The notes: generated by a model not told the origin, from the sequence alone. Positions 14,783 through 23,502 are shown, counted from the first letter of the stretch. The stretch is DNA of 26,967 bases from UKL13-2 sp040006575 (GCA_040006575.1 JBDTWS010000034.1:1-26967); one strand, 5' to 3'. A program made the numbers and translations.

Positions 14783-15211
14783 ATGAACTACGAACCAGCC
14801 TTGCGTTTCTATCCCGCCGCCAGCAGGCTCAACGGCTGGGGAACATTGATACGCCGCCTGTTTCATGACTATCCCTCGTCATTTGCCATTCGCCTTTGGG
14901 ACGATGAAACCATTTTCGTTGGCCGCAGCATGCCGTATTTCACGCTGGTATTTCATTCTCCTGCTTTGTTTCGCGACACGATCCTGCGCCGTGACACCAG
15001 CAAGTTGACACACGCTTATTTTTCCGGGGACCTGGATGTTGAGGGCGACGTCTATCGCGCGCTGGAACTGCGCCATTTCCTCGCAGCGCAGCCAATCAGC
15101 ATTGGCGACCAGGCAATGCTGATGTTGAAAGCGATTATGTTGACTGTTACTGCGCGCCATCCGAAACAGGAAAGCGCCAGCCGCAAACCTCAATCGGTAC
15201 TGGCTGCCTGA
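14783..15211 (+). CDS. Stand-alone N-terminal domain of cyclopropane-fatty-acyl-phospholipid synthase
   Basis: A 142-residue protein resembling only the N-terminal, lipid-side domain of CFA synthases: FAIRLWDDETIFVGR, FTLVFHSPALFRDTILRRDT and LTHAYFSGDLDVEGDVYRAL match the region with the hallmark GDLDVEGD. A complete synthase is about 380-420 residues and goes on to a SAM-dependent methyltransferase domain, which is absent: the frame stops after HPKQESASRKPQSVLAA and none of the next 76 bases encodes a methyltransferase motif. GGGAG about eight bases before the ATG supports the start; the frame continues a few codons upstream. It is either a truncated relic or a lipid-binding accessory protein; the tidy ends favour the second, but this is inference. 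Confidence 0.7.
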   Translation: MNYEPALRFYPAASRLNGWGTLIRRLFHDYPSSFAIRLWDDETIFVGRSMPYFTLVFHSPALFRDTILRRDTSKLTHAYFSGDLDVEGDVYRALELRHFLAAQPISIGDQAMLMLKAIMLTVTARHPKQESASRKPQSVLAA

Positions 15212-15215
15212 GGTT

Positions 15216-15233
15216 GCCGCTGCCGGCAGCGGC
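15216..15233. terminator. GC-rich palindrome between convergent genes
   Basis: GCCGCTGCCGGCAGCGGC is a perfect 18-bp palindrome 4 bp beyond the stop at 15211, between convergent genes. No T-run follows; its role in 3'-end formation is uncertain. Confidence 0.4.
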
Positions 15234-15287
15234 GTGGTCAACTGGATTTTCCCTCGATCGCGAGTTAAACCCTGAAGCCCTGCGGCC

Positions 15288-15776
15288 CTACAGTCCCAAA
15301 GCGCTCAGTCCCGGATGATCATCCGGACGCCGGCCATTGTTATCCCTCGCCCAGTGATATTTCCGATCAGATTCCGCAATGGCCAGGTCATTGATGCTGG
15401 CAAATCGTCGCGCCATCAATCCCTCGGGGCTGAATTCCCAATTTTCATTTCCATACGAGCGGAACCAGTTGCCGGCCTCGTCGTGCCATTCGTACGCGAA
15501 GCGCACGGCGATGCGATTTTCGGTGTGGGCCCACAATTCCTTAATGAGCCGGTAGTCCAGTTCACGCGCCCATTTGCGTGCCAGGAATTCCACTACCTGC
15601 GCGCGGCCCACTGGAAATTCGGCGCGATTGCGCCATTGGGTATCGACGGTATAGGCAAGCGAGACGCGCTCGGGATTGCGCGCGTTCCAGCCGTCTTCGG
15701 CCATGCGTACTTTCTGGATAGCGGTCTCGCGGGTGAAGGGGGGAAACGGCGGACGGGATTCGGACGGCGTGGTCAT
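15288..15776 (-). CDS. DUF1348 (NTF2/SnoaL-like) protein
   Basis: A 162-residue cytoplasmic protein of DUF1348, an NTF2-like fold family also found in fungi. Characteristic runs are PPFTRETAIQKVRMAEDGWN, NPERVSLAYTVDTQWRNRAE, FLARKWARELDYRLIKELWA, IAVRFAYEWHDEAGNWFRSY and GNENWEFSPEGLMARRFASI. Length and arrangement match the family fully. No reaction is known for DUF1348. AGGAG eight bases ahead of the ATG fixes the start. It converges with the CFA-like gene and diverges from the membrane-protein gene at 15942. Confidence 0.92.
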   Translation of the reverse strand: MTTPSESRPPFPPFTRETAIQKVRMAEDGWNARNPERVSLAYTVDTQWRNRAEFPVGRAQVVEFLARKWARELDYRLIKELWAHTENRIAVRFAYEWHDEAGNWFRSYGNENWEFSPEGLMARRFASINDLAIAESDRKYHWARDNNGRRPDDHPGLSALGL

Positions 15777-15941
15777 CTTGGCTCCTGCAAATGAAGTGAT
15801 GGGTTTGGTGCGCAGGATACTCCATCGATTCCGCGCGTGGACTACATCACATAAGGTTTACGCCTACAGCGCGGGCATAACTTCAAGCACAACATGGCTG
15901 GAAGAAATTCTTCTGCACTGTCTTTACCTGAAGGAGCCGTC

Positions 15942-16403
15942 ATGAATTCCAATGTTTACGCCGAGCCGCGCGGATACGCAGTGGACCCACTTTATGATCG
16001 CATCGAAATAATCGATGGCACGCTGCAACCGAATGACGGCATCTGGAATTCGAACGGCTTGTTGTGGGCCGTGGCAATACTCGTGGCACTCGGCGTGGTC
16101 GCTTACTTGGTGAATTACGAACGTGTTGTCCATCGCGAAAAAATCACCGCCTATCAATACCAGCCGGCCAGCAGCGCAGCCGGAACAGCGGCGCCTGCGG
16201 GTTCCCCTGCCGCGTCGACTGGCAAGGACGCGGTGCCGACGGTGGCAGTGCCTGCGCCCGCTGCCGAAACCACAGGTGGGTCCACGGGTGGAACGTATCC
16301 GTCACCCGCCAATCCGCATGCAATTGGAGCGCCTCCGCCGAATAGCCCCGTGCCGGGTGCGGCCAACACACCGCAGACAGGTTCAGTGCCCGTCAAAAAG
16401 TGA
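15942..16403 (+). CDS. Single-pass membrane protein with Ala/Pro-rich tail
   Basis: A 153-residue protein with a 35-residue N-terminal segment (ending NDGIWNSNG), one transmembrane helix (LLWAVAILVALGVVAYLVNY) and a low-complexity Ala/Pro/Thr/Gly tail of some 90 residues. The positive residues after the helix (ERVVHREK) suggest that the tail is cytoplasmic, though this is weak. I do not recognise a family. AAGGAG six bases before the ATG chooses this start over one 16 codons earlier. No operon partner is visible. Confidence 0.65.
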   Translation: MNSNVYAEPRGYAVDPLYDRIEIIDGTLQPNDGIWNSNGLLWAVAILVALGVVAYLVNYERVVHREKITAYQYQPASSAAGTAAPAGSPAASTGKDAVPTVAVPAPAAETTGGSTGGTYPSPANPHAIGAPPPNSPVPGAANTPQTGSVPVKK

Positions 16404-16498
16404 ACGATAAGTACCAGTTCGGTTAATTGGAGTCATGCGGTGCGGCTGCGTGGGTCGTGCGGCTTCCGGATTTGCGATTCACCGTCAGAGTTCAAACC

Positions 16499-17575
16499 TC
16501 ATGCCCAGGGAAATAGCGCCGGCGGCTCCACAATCGTTCCAGGCTCATCCATCGCGTAACCGGCTTCCGGTTCGGTAAGTAAACGGAAGTATTCAGTCTT
16601 CATCAGCGCGATCAGCTGCTGCACCGCCGCCAGCTTCAACGTTGCCGGCGTACACGCCAGCATGTAACGCTCCTTTACGAGCGGGATGAAATCAATTTTG
16701 AATTGCCGCGCGGCGGGCTCTATACCCATGCCCACGTCCGCCATGCCGCTCGCCACAAACGCGGCGACTGCGGCGTGCGTGAACTCTCCTGTGTCATAGC
16801 CGTGAATCCTGGCGATATTGATGTGATCGCGCTTGATGATGCTGTCGACAAGGATGCGCGTACCCGATCCGCGCTGGCGGTTGACGAAGCGGATGTTGTG
16901 TTTTGCCATGTCGGCAAACGTTTTTATCTTGTGCGGATTTCCTTTGGCCACGATGAGGCCCTGCGTGCGCGTCACCAGCTTGATGATGCGCAGCTTGCGG
17001 CCTTTGAACCAGGGTGCATAGTGAGACCAGAGTTCGGCTCCCAGGGGGCCAATCGGCACGTGGAATCCCGCCATGTCGCAATGCTGCTGCCCCAGTGATT
17101 TGAGGGCGTCGATGCTGCTCATGTATTGCAAATCGATTTCGGCATTGCCGTGCTCGCGCATGAGCACCGGCAGTTTTTCCACCGCATATCCATGGCTGGC
17201 ATGGATGCGGATCAGTGCGGCCGATTCCTGGCTGGTGGCGCGGCTGATCTCGAGATTGAGTTCCGAGGCTATGTTTTCCATCTGCGGGAACAGGCTCGCT
17301 TCCGTACGCTGCTCTGCCCATAACAGCTTCGCGCCGAGCGGGGAAAGTGTGGCGCCTTTGCCGCGCTGCATGATCACCAGCGGGCTGCCGAAAAACCTGG
17401 ACCATTCCGACAGCAGGTCCCAGGCGCGACGGTAAGACAGGCCCGCTGCCTTGGCTGCCAGCGTCAGCTTGCCGGCATTGTTGATCCCGCTCAAGAGGCC
17501 AAAAAGGCGCGGATCGATGTGTTCCCCAGTGGCGCTGACGAATTGCCAGGAGGGTTTGATCAGGATTTTCGTCAT
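16499..17575 (-). CDS. fdsR: ModE-type HTH regulator with periplasmic-binding-like ligand domain, likely regulator of fds
   Basis: A 358-residue transcription factor. Residues 1 to about 115 are a ModE/LysR-type winged helix (RLFGLLSGINNAGKLTLAAK, AAGLSYRRAWDLLSEW, RGKGATLSPLGAKLLWAEQR). The rest is a type-2 periplasmic-binding-like domain related to molybdate-binding proteins (IRIHASHGYAVEKLPVLM, LVTRTQGLIVAKGNPHKI, FVNRQRGSGTRILVDSIIK, HAAVAAFVASGMADVGMGIE). It is divergent from fdsG, and in Ralstonia eutropha a regulator called FdsR controls the fds operon; I give that symbol from position and architecture, not proven orthology. The ligand could be formate, molybdate or another oxyanion. 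No Shine-Dalgarno precedes its ATG, which lies inside a copy of the operator half-site. Confidence 0.75.
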   Translation of the reverse strand: MTKILIKPSWQFVSATGEHIDPRLFGLLSGINNAGKLTLAAKAAGLSYRRAWDLLSEWSRFFGSPLVIMQRGKGATLSPLGAKLLWAEQRTEASLFPQMENIASELNLEISRATSQESAALIRIHASHGYAVEKLPVLMREHGNAEIDLQYMSSIDALKSLGQQHCDMAGFHVPIGPLGAELWSHYAPWFKGRKLRIIKLVTRTQGLIVAKGNPHKIKTFADMAKHNIRFVNRQRGSGTRILVDSIIKRDHINIARIHGYDTGEFTHAAVAAFVASGMADVGMGIEPAARQFKIDFIPLVKERYMLACTPATLKLAAVQQLIALMKTEYFRLLTEPEAGYAMDEPGTIVEPPALFPWA

Positions 17576-17683
17576 ATGCAGGAAATTGCTTATTTACTCT
17601 CACCAAATTCATTGCTACTTTGACTGTCAAATAAGGGTGATTGACGCCCAATAACGCGGTACATATGCAGAATGCTGCATATG
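17573..17683. promoter_or_regulatory. Shared fdsR/fdsG control region with palindromic operator
   Basis: CATATGCAG-AATG-CTGCATATG (17662-17683) is a palindrome with perfect 9-bp arms, 36 bp before fdsG. A third CATATGCAG (17573-17581) overlaps the regulator's start codon. TTGACG (17641-17646) could be a -35 box with TATGCA (17664-17669, a poor -10) inside the palindrome; TATATT at 17693-17698 is another -10 candidate. The exact promoter is unresolved. Confidence 0.7.
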
Positions 17684-17718
17684 CATTGCCAATATATTAA
17701 AAATCGCAGGAGAGAGCA

Positions 17719-18195
17719 ATGGCTACCGCCATCGATATCCAGAAAGCACTTCATGCCGCACTGTCGTCCATGCCGGATGAGCAGGCGTCGCTGTTGCCGA
17801 TTCTCCATGCCATCCAGGACAGCCTGGGCTATGTGCCGAAAGACATCGTGCCGGACATCGCCGAGCATTTGCACCTGTCGCGCGCCGAAGTGCATGGCGT
17901 CATCACTTTTTATCATCACTTCCGCCAGACACCGCCGGCCAAGCATGTGCTGCGTGTCTGTCGCGCGGAGGCCTGCCAGTCGATGGGCGGCAATGAGCTC
18001 GCGGATCACGCGACCCGTTCACTGAAAACTGAATTCCACGGCGACACTGCCGATGGTGCGATTACGCTTGAGCCCGTCTACTGTCTGGGCAATTGCGCCT
18101 GCGCCCCTTCGGTGATGGTGGGCGATACGGTGCACGGCAGGGTTTCGCCGGAACGCTTTGACGATATCGTTGCGTCGTTGCGAGGTGCAGCATGA
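17719..18195 (+). CDS. fdsG: NAD-dependent formate dehydrogenase, gamma subunit (NuoE-like)
   Basis: A 158-residue subunit homologous to NuoE of complex I, holding one [2Fe-2S] cluster in a thioredoxin-like fold. Ligands are Cys81 and Cys86 (RVCRAEACQSMGG) and Cys122 and Cys126 (YCLGNCACAPSVMVG), the canonical Cx4C...Cx3C pattern. The N-terminal helical part includes LLPILHAIQDSLGYVPKDIV and the SRAEVHGVITFYHHF signature. With FdsB it forms the NADH-dehydrogenase module of the cytosolic complex that couples formate oxidation to NAD+ reduction. AGGAG six bases before the ATG supports the start. It is the first gene of the operon and its stop overlaps the fdsB start. Confidence 0.95.
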   Translation: MATAIDIQKALHAALSSMPDEQASLLPILHAIQDSLGYVPKDIVPDIAEHLHLSRAEVHGVITFYHHFRQTPPAKHVLRVCRAEACQSMGGNELADHATRSLKTEFHGDTADGAITLEPVYCLGNCACAPSVMVGDTVHGRVSPERFDDIVASLRGAA

Positions 18196-19751
18196 GCGTT
18201 CGTGTCTATGTTCCATGCGATATGTCTGCAATTTCGGTGGGCGCAGATGATGTCGCGCGCGCGGTGACTGCCGAAGTGGCCGCGCGCAATGCCGATGTGA
18301 AAATCGTCCGCAATGGCACACGCGGCATGTTGTGGCTGGAACCGATGGTGGAAGTGGAAACACCCGAAGGCCGCGTTGCCTATGGACCCGTGACCACGGC
18401 TGATGTGAAGTCGCTGTTCGACGCGGATTTCCTCAAGGGCGGTAAACACAAACTCAGCCTTGGTCTCACCGAAGCGATTCCCTATTTTGCAAAGCAGGAG
18501 CGGCTGACGTTCGCGCGTGTCGGTGTGATCGATCCGGTGTCCATCGATGAATATCGTGCGCACGGTGGCTATGAAGGCTTGAAGAAAGCGCTGGCGATGG
18601 ATGGTGCGGCCATCGTTGCTGCCGTTACTGAATCGGGCCTGCGCGGGCGCGGTGGCGCTGCATTCCCGGCCGGCATCAAATGGAAAACGGTGCATGGCGC
18701 ACCCGGTCACACCAAGTACATCGTCTGCAATGCGGATGAAGGTGATTCGGGCACGTTCTCGGATCGCATGATCATGGAAGGTGATCCGTTCACGCTGATC
18801 GAAGGCATGACCATCGCGGGTATCGCGGTGGGGGCGACATCGGGCTACATCTATGTGCGTTCCGAATATCCGCATGCCGAACGAGCGTTGCTGCGCGCCA
18901 TTGATTTCGCCAGGGCGGCAGGTTATCTCGGCGAATCCATAATCGGCAGTGGCAAGAAATTTGAACTGCACGTTCGCCGCGCAGCGGGCGCCTACATTTG
19001 CGGCGAAGAAACCGCGATGCTGGAATCGCTCGAAGGCAAACGCGGCATTGTCCGCTTCAAGCCGCCGCTTCCCGCGCTGCAAGGCCTGTTCGGCAAACCG
19101 ACGGTGGTGAACAACGTCATCACACTCGCCAGCGTGCCGGTCATCATGGCCAAGGGCGCGCAGTTCTATAAGGATTTCGGCATGGGCCGCTCGCGTGGCA
19201 CGTTGCCATTCCAGCTCACCGGCAACATCAAGCACGGTGGCCTGGTGGAAAAAGCATTCGGCCTTACGTTACGCGAATTGCTTTATGACTTCGGCGGCGG
19301 CTCCGCCACCGGCCGTCCCATTCGCGCTGTGCAGATCGGCGGACCTCTGGGTGCCTATGTGCCGGAATCGCAATTCGACATGCCGGTGGATTACGAAGCG
19401 TTCGCCGCCAAGGGCGCGATGGTCGGCCACGGTGGCATGGTGGTATTCGATGACACGGTGGACATGGCAAAAATGGCGCGTTACGCCATGGAATTCTGCG
19501 CCATCGAATCGTGCGGCAAGTGCACACCGTGCCGCATCGGTTCCACGCGCGGCGTCGAGGTGATGGACAAGATCATCGCCGGTGAAGCGCGCGACGCCAA
19601 CGTCACGCTGCTGCGTGACCTGTCGGAAACGATGCTGGCCGGATCGCTGTGCGCGCTGGGCGGCATGACGCCGTTCCCGGTGATGAGCGCGCTCGATCAT
19701 TTCCCCGAAGACTTCGGCTTGACGCCGAAAAATATTTCCAACGCAGCCTGA
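18192..19751 (+). CDS. fdsB: NAD-dependent formate dehydrogenase, beta subunit (NuoF-like)
   Basis: A 519-residue subunit homologous to NuoF, the site of NAD+ reduction. The N-terminal 110 residues are a NuoE-like thioredoxin-fold extension without cluster cysteines; then come the NAD/FMN signatures GLRGRGGAAFPAGIKW and CNADEGDSGTFSDR and the YIYVRSEYP strand. A [4Fe-4S] cluster is bound by Cys441, Cys444 and Cys447 (ESCGKCTPCRIGS) and Cys487 (GSLCALGG). The ATG overlaps the fdsG stop (ATGA), so translation is coupled. Electrons from formate reach FMN here through the FdsA and FdsG clusters. Confidence 0.95.
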   Translation: MSVRVYVPCDMSAISVGADDVARAVTAEVAARNADVKIVRNGTRGMLWLEPMVEVETPEGRVAYGPVTTADVKSLFDADFLKGGKHKLSLGLTEAIPYFAKQERLTFARVGVIDPVSIDEYRAHGGYEGLKKALAMDGAAIVAAVTESGLRGRGGAAFPAGIKWKTVHGAPGHTKYIVCNADEGDSGTFSDRMIMEGDPFTLIEGMTIAGIAVGATSGYIYVRSEYPHAERALLRAIDFARAAGYLGESIIGSGKKFELHVRRAAGAYICGEETAMLESLEGKRGIVRFKPPLPALQGLFGKPTVVNNVITLASVPVIMAKGAQFYKDFGMGRSRGTLPFQLTGNIKHGGLVEKAFGLTLRELLYDFGGGSATGRPIRAVQIGGPLGAYVPESQFDMPVDYEAFAAKGAMVGHGGMVVFDDTVDMAKMARYAMEFCAIESCGKCTPCRIGSTRGVEVMDKIIAGEARDANVTLLRDLSETMLAGSLCALGGMTPFPVMSALDHFPEDFGLTPKNISNAA

Positions 19752-19793
19752 GCACCAATTAACGCAACAAGGTACGGAACAAGGAGCAACATC

Positions 19794-22646
19794 ATGGCCT
19801 CAATGAAACCCCTCGACTACGGTACACCGCGCGTCAAATCCGAACTTGGAGTAACACTCGAAATCGACGGTGTGGAAATCACCGTTCCGGCTGGAACGTC
19901 GATCATGGCGGCTGCCATGGAGGCCGGCACCAAGGTGCCCAAGCTGTGTGCGACCGATTCGATTGAGCCGTTCGGTTCCTGCCGCCTGTGCCTCGTTGAG
20001 ATTGAAGGCCGCCGCGGCTTTCCCGCTTCCTGCACCACCCCGGCCGAACACGGCATGAAAGTGCGTACGCAGACTGACAAGCTGGCCAAGCTGCGCAAGG
20101 GCGTGATGGAGCTCTATATCTCAGATCATCCGCTGGATTGCCTGACCTGCAGCGCCAACGGCGATTGCGAATTGCAGGACATGGCGGGCACCGTCGGCCT
20201 GCGCGAAGTGCGCTACGGCTACGACGGCGAAAATCATTTGAAGGAAGGCAAGGATGAATCGAATCCCTACTTCACGTTCGATGCATCGAAATGCATCGTG
20301 TGTTCGCGCTGCGTGCGCGCATGTGAAGAAACACAGGGCACCTTCGCGTTGACCATCGATGGCCGCGGTTTCGCCTCGTTCGTTTCGGCAGGCCAGGACG
20401 AGGGCTTCATGAATTCGGAATGCGTTTCCTGCGGCGCCTGCGTGCAGGCGTGCCCCACGGCGACACTGATGGAAAAAACCGTGATTGATCGCGGCCTGCC
20501 GGATCATTCGGTGTTGACGACCTGCGCCTATTGCGGCGTCGGCTGTTCTTTCCGTGCTGAAATGAAGGGCAATGAAGTGGTTCGCATGGTGCCGCACAAG
20601 GATGGCAAGGCCAATCACGGCCACAGTTGCGTCAAGGGCCGTTTTGCGTGGGGCTATACGACGCACAAGGATCGCATCACCAAGCCGATGATCCGCGCCA
20701 GCATCAACGACCCGTGGCGCGAAGTGCCTTGGGACGAGGCGATCAATTACGCCGCCTCCGAATTCAAGCGCATCCAGGCCAAGTACGGGCGCGATTCCAT
20801 CGGCGGCATCACGTCTTCACGCTGCACCAATGAAGAGACTTACCTGGTGCAGAAAATGATCCGCGCCGCGTTCGGCAACAACAACGTCGATACCTGCGCG
20901 CGCGTCTGTCATTCGCCCACCGGTTATGGCCTCGGCCAGACGCTGGGTACTTCAGCCGGCACGCAGGATTTCGATTCAGTCGACGAGTCGGATGTGATCG
21001 TCGTGATCGGCGCCAACCCGGTCGCCGCCCATCCGGTGTTTGCCTCGCGGATGAAAAAACGCCTGCGCGAAGGTGCCAAGCTGATCGTGGTCGATCCGCG
21101 CACCACCGAAATGGTCGAAAGCCCGCACGTGTCGGCCGACTATCATTTGAAATTGCTGCCCGGCACCAACGTCGCTGTCATCAATGCGCTGGCACATGCC
21201 ATCCTCGACGAAGGTCTTGAGGCTGACGCCTACATTGGCGAACGCTGTGACCCGGTGGAGTTCGCCAACTGGAAAGCATTCATGCTGCAGCCGGTCAACA
21301 GCCCGGAAGCGATGGAGAAAGTCACCGGCGTTCCCGCAGCCGAAATTCGTGGTGCGGCACGCCTTTACGCCACCGGCGGCAATGGCGCCATTTACTACGG
21401 CCTTGGTGTGACTGAACACAGCCAGGGTTCCACCATGGTGATGGGTATCGCCAATCTCGCCATGCTGACCGGCAATATCGGCCGCAACGGCGTGGGTGTG
21501 AATCCATTGCGCGGCCAGAACAATGTGCAGGGCTCGTGTGACATGGGTTCCTTCCCGCACGAATTCCCGGGCTATCGCCATGTGTCCGATCTTGCCACAC
21601 GCACGCTGTTCGAAAAAGACTGGGGCGTGGCGCTGCAGGATGAGCCGGGATTGCGCATTCCCAATATGTTCGAAGCCTCGCTCGACGGCAGTTTCCGCGG
21701 CCTGTATGTGCAGGGTGAGGACATCGCGCAATCGGATCCCAACACGCAGCACGTTACTGCCGCGCTGACTGCGCTGGAATGCCTGGTGGTGCAGGATATT
21801 TTCCTGAACGAAACCGCCAAGTTCGCGCATGTGTTTTTGCCGGGCACCACCTTCCTCGAAAAAGACGGCACGTTTACCAACGCCGAGCGCCGCATTTCGA
21901 TGGTTCGCAAAGCCATGCCGTCTGCTGCCGGCCTGGGCGACTGGGAAGCCACGATGGCGCTGTCCAATGCAATGGGCTATCCGATGAACTACACGCATCC
22001 GTCCGAGATCATGGATGAGATCGCGCGTTTGACGCCCACGTTTGCCGGCGTGAGCTTCAAGAAGATTGACGAACTGGGCAGCGTGCAATGGCCTTGCAAC
22101 GACAACACCCTGCCCGAAGGCACGGCGATCATGCACGTCGACAAATTCGTGCGCGGCAAAGGCCGTTTCATCATCACTGAGTACCAGCCGACGGCAGAAA
22201 AAGTAAACGGCCGCTATCCGCTGATCCTGACCACCGGCCGCATTCTTTCGCAGTACAACGTGGGCGCGCAGACGCGCCGCACCCACAACAACCAGTGGCA
22301 CAGCGAGGATAGGCTGGAGATTCATCCGCACGATGCTGAGGAGCGCGGCATCAAAGAGGGCGACTGGGCCGGTATTGCCAGCCGCGCGGGTGAGACGGTA
22401 TTGCGCGCCACCATCACCGATCGTGTGCAACCGGGTGTGGTGTACACGACGTTCCACTTCCCTGAATCCGGTGCCAACGTGATCACGACCGAGAATTCCG
22501 ACTGGGCCACCAACTGCCCGGAATACAAGGTGACTGCCGTGCAGGTGACGCAAGTGGAGCAGCCATCCGAATGGCAGGAGCGCTTCCACAAGTTCAGCGA
22601 CAAGCAGATCAGGCTGGTGAAAGACCGCGTCACGGAAAAAGCCTGA
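19794..22646 (+). CDS. fdsA: NAD-dependent formate dehydrogenase, catalytic alpha subunit
   Basis: A 950-residue molybdenum bis-MGD enzyme that oxidises formate to CO2. Domain order: [2Fe-2S] ferredoxin domain (KLCATDSIEPFGSCRLCLVE), NuoG-like His/Cys cluster (SDHPLDCLTCSANGDCEL), two [4Fe-4S] motifs (SKCIVCSRCVRACEE and SECVSCGACVQACP), the N-terminal molybdopterin-side [4Fe-4S] (CAYCGVGCSF ... GHSCVKGRFAWGY), then the large catalytic domain. The active-site residue is cysteine, not selenocysteine: Cys372-His373 in CARVCHSPTGYG, as in other FdsA proteins. The C-terminal cap (TTGRILSQYNVGAQTRRTHN) binds MGD. AAGGAG precedes the ATG. No twin-arginine signal is present, so the complex is cytoplasmic. 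It lies 42 bp after fdsB. Confidence 0.96.
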   Translation: MASMKPLDYGTPRVKSELGVTLEIDGVEITVPAGTSIMAAAMEAGTKVPKLCATDSIEPFGSCRLCLVEIEGRRGFPASCTTPAEHGMKVRTQTDKLAKLRKGVMELYISDHPLDCLTCSANGDCELQDMAGTVGLREVRYGYDGENHLKEGKDESNPYFTFDASKCIVCSRCVRACEETQGTFALTIDGRGFASFVSAGQDEGFMNSECVSCGACVQACPTATLMEKTVIDRGLPDHSVLTTCAYCGVGCSFRAEMKGNEVVRMVPHKDGKANHGHSCVKGRFAWGYTTHKDRITKPMIRASINDPWREVPWDEAINYAASEFKRIQAKYGRDSIGGITSSRCTNEETYLVQKMIRAAFGNNNVDTCARVCHSPTGYGLGQTLGTSAGTQDFDSVDESDVIVVIGANPVAAHPVFASRMKKRLREGAKLIVVDPRTTEMVESPHVSADYHLKLLPGTNVAVINALAHAILDEGLEADAYIGERCDPVEFANWKAFMLQPVNSPEAMEKVTGVPAAEIRGAARLYATGGNGAIYYGLGVTEHSQGSTMVMGIANLAMLTGNIGRNGVGVNPLRGQNNVQGSCDMGSFPHEFPGYRHVSDLATRTLFEKDWGVALQDEPGLRIPNMFEASLDGSFRGLYVQGEDIAQSDPNTQHVTAALTALECLVVQDIFLNETAKFAHVFLPGTTFLEKDGTFTNAERRISMVRKAMPSAAGLGDWEATMALSNAMGYPMNYTHPSEIMDEIARLTPTFAGVSFKKIDELGSVQWPCNDNTLPEGTAIMHVDKFVRGKGRFIITEYQPTAEKVNGRYPLILTTGRILSQYNVGAQTRRTHNNQWHSEDRLEIHPHDAEERGIKEGDWAGIASRAGETVLRATITDRVQPGVVYTTFHFPESGANVITTENSDWATNCPEYKVTAVQVTQVEQPSEWQERFHKFSDKQIRLVKDRVTEKA

Positions 22647-22656
22647 TAATCCCGAA

Positions 22657-23502
22657 ATGCAACGCGACCTCGCGCCGGATAATGTTCCGGATTTCCCCGA
22701 ACCCGTCATCACTCACCAGGTAGAACGGTGGGCCGACGGGAAGGCGAGCGCGCACGAAGACCAGCTCGCACAGGAGACACCGGTGGCGCTGGTTTACAAC
22801 GGTATTTCACATGCCGTGATGCTGGCCTCGCCCAGCGACCTGGTTGAATTCGCGACCGGCTTTACGCTAAGTGAAGGCATTGCCGAAGCTGCCGACGAAA
22901 TTTATGACATCGAAGTGATGGCGACAGCCGAAGGCATCGAAGTGCACATCGGCCTTTCAGCGAGGCGCATGACGGCGCTGAAGGAACGTCGCCGCAATCT
23001 TTCCGGCCGCACCGGCTGCGGATTGTGCGGGACGGAAAGCCTTGCCGAAGTGCAGCGCACGCATGCGCAGCTTCCGGCAGTGAGCGGTTTCAGCGCCCAA
23101 AATATTCATCGTGCGATGCAGTCGCTCGCGGCCGGCCAGCGCATGCACGCCCTCACGGGTGCGGTGCATGCGGCCGCCTGGGCCACGCGCGATGGTACGG
23201 TAGAACACGTTTTCGAAGACGTGGGCCGGCACAATGCGCTGGACAAACTCATTGGCTGTCTCGCGCGTGAAAAAAAATCTTTCTCCGAAGGCTGTGCCCT
23301 GATCACCAGCCGCGCCAGTTTCGAGATGGTGCAGAAATGCCTGGTGCTGGGAATTCCCTTGCTGGGAGCAGTCTCTGCACCGACTTCGCTCGCAGTGAAA
23401 ATGGCGCAGGAAGGCGGACTTACCCTGCTCGGTTTTGTCCGCAAGGGCCAGCATGTCGTCTACGCAGATCCCCATCATCTACTCTCACCGGTGAGCGCAT
23501 GA
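22657..23502 (+). CDS. fdhD: Formate dehydrogenase accessory sulfurtransferase FdhD (FdsC)
   Basis: A 281-residue chaperone/sulfurtransferase that passes sulfur from a cysteine desulfurase to the molybdenum bis-MGD cofactor before it is inserted into FdsA. Signatures are LVYNGISHAVMLASPSDLVE, FATGFTLSEGI, the flexible loop GRTGCGLCGTES with Cys121 and Cys124, and FEDVGRHNALDKLIG. It starts 10 bp after the fdsA stop without a strong Shine-Dalgarno, so coupled translation is likely. In fds operons this position is called fdsC. The length and motifs are complete. Confidence 0.94.
   Translation: MQRDLAPDNVPDFPEPVITHQVERWADGKASAHEDQLAQETPVALVYNGISHAVMLASPSDLVEFATGFTLSEGIAEAADEIYDIEVMATAEGIEVHIGLSARRMTALKERRRNLSGRTGCGLCGTESLAEVQRTHAQLPAVSGFSAQNIHRAMQSLAAGQRMHALTGAVHAAAWATRDGTVEHVFEDVGRHNALDKLIGCLAREKKSFSEGCALITSRASFEMVQKCLVLGIPLLGAVSAPTSLAVKMAQEGGLTLLGFVRKGQHVVYADPHHLLSPVSA

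Noticed and set aside
18078..19235. A 385-residue minus-strand frame across fdsG and fdsB
   Set aside because: Shadow of the conserved fds genes, with no ribosome binding site or recognisable domain.
20880..20930. Possible selenocysteine site in the formate dehydrogenase
   Set aside because: The active-site codon is TGT (cysteine) and no in-frame TGA occurs.
20976..22712. A 578-residue open frame on the minus strand inside fdsA
   Set aside because: It is antisense to the strongly conserved fdsA; His/Arg-rich composition with no domain is typical of a GC-rich shadow frame.
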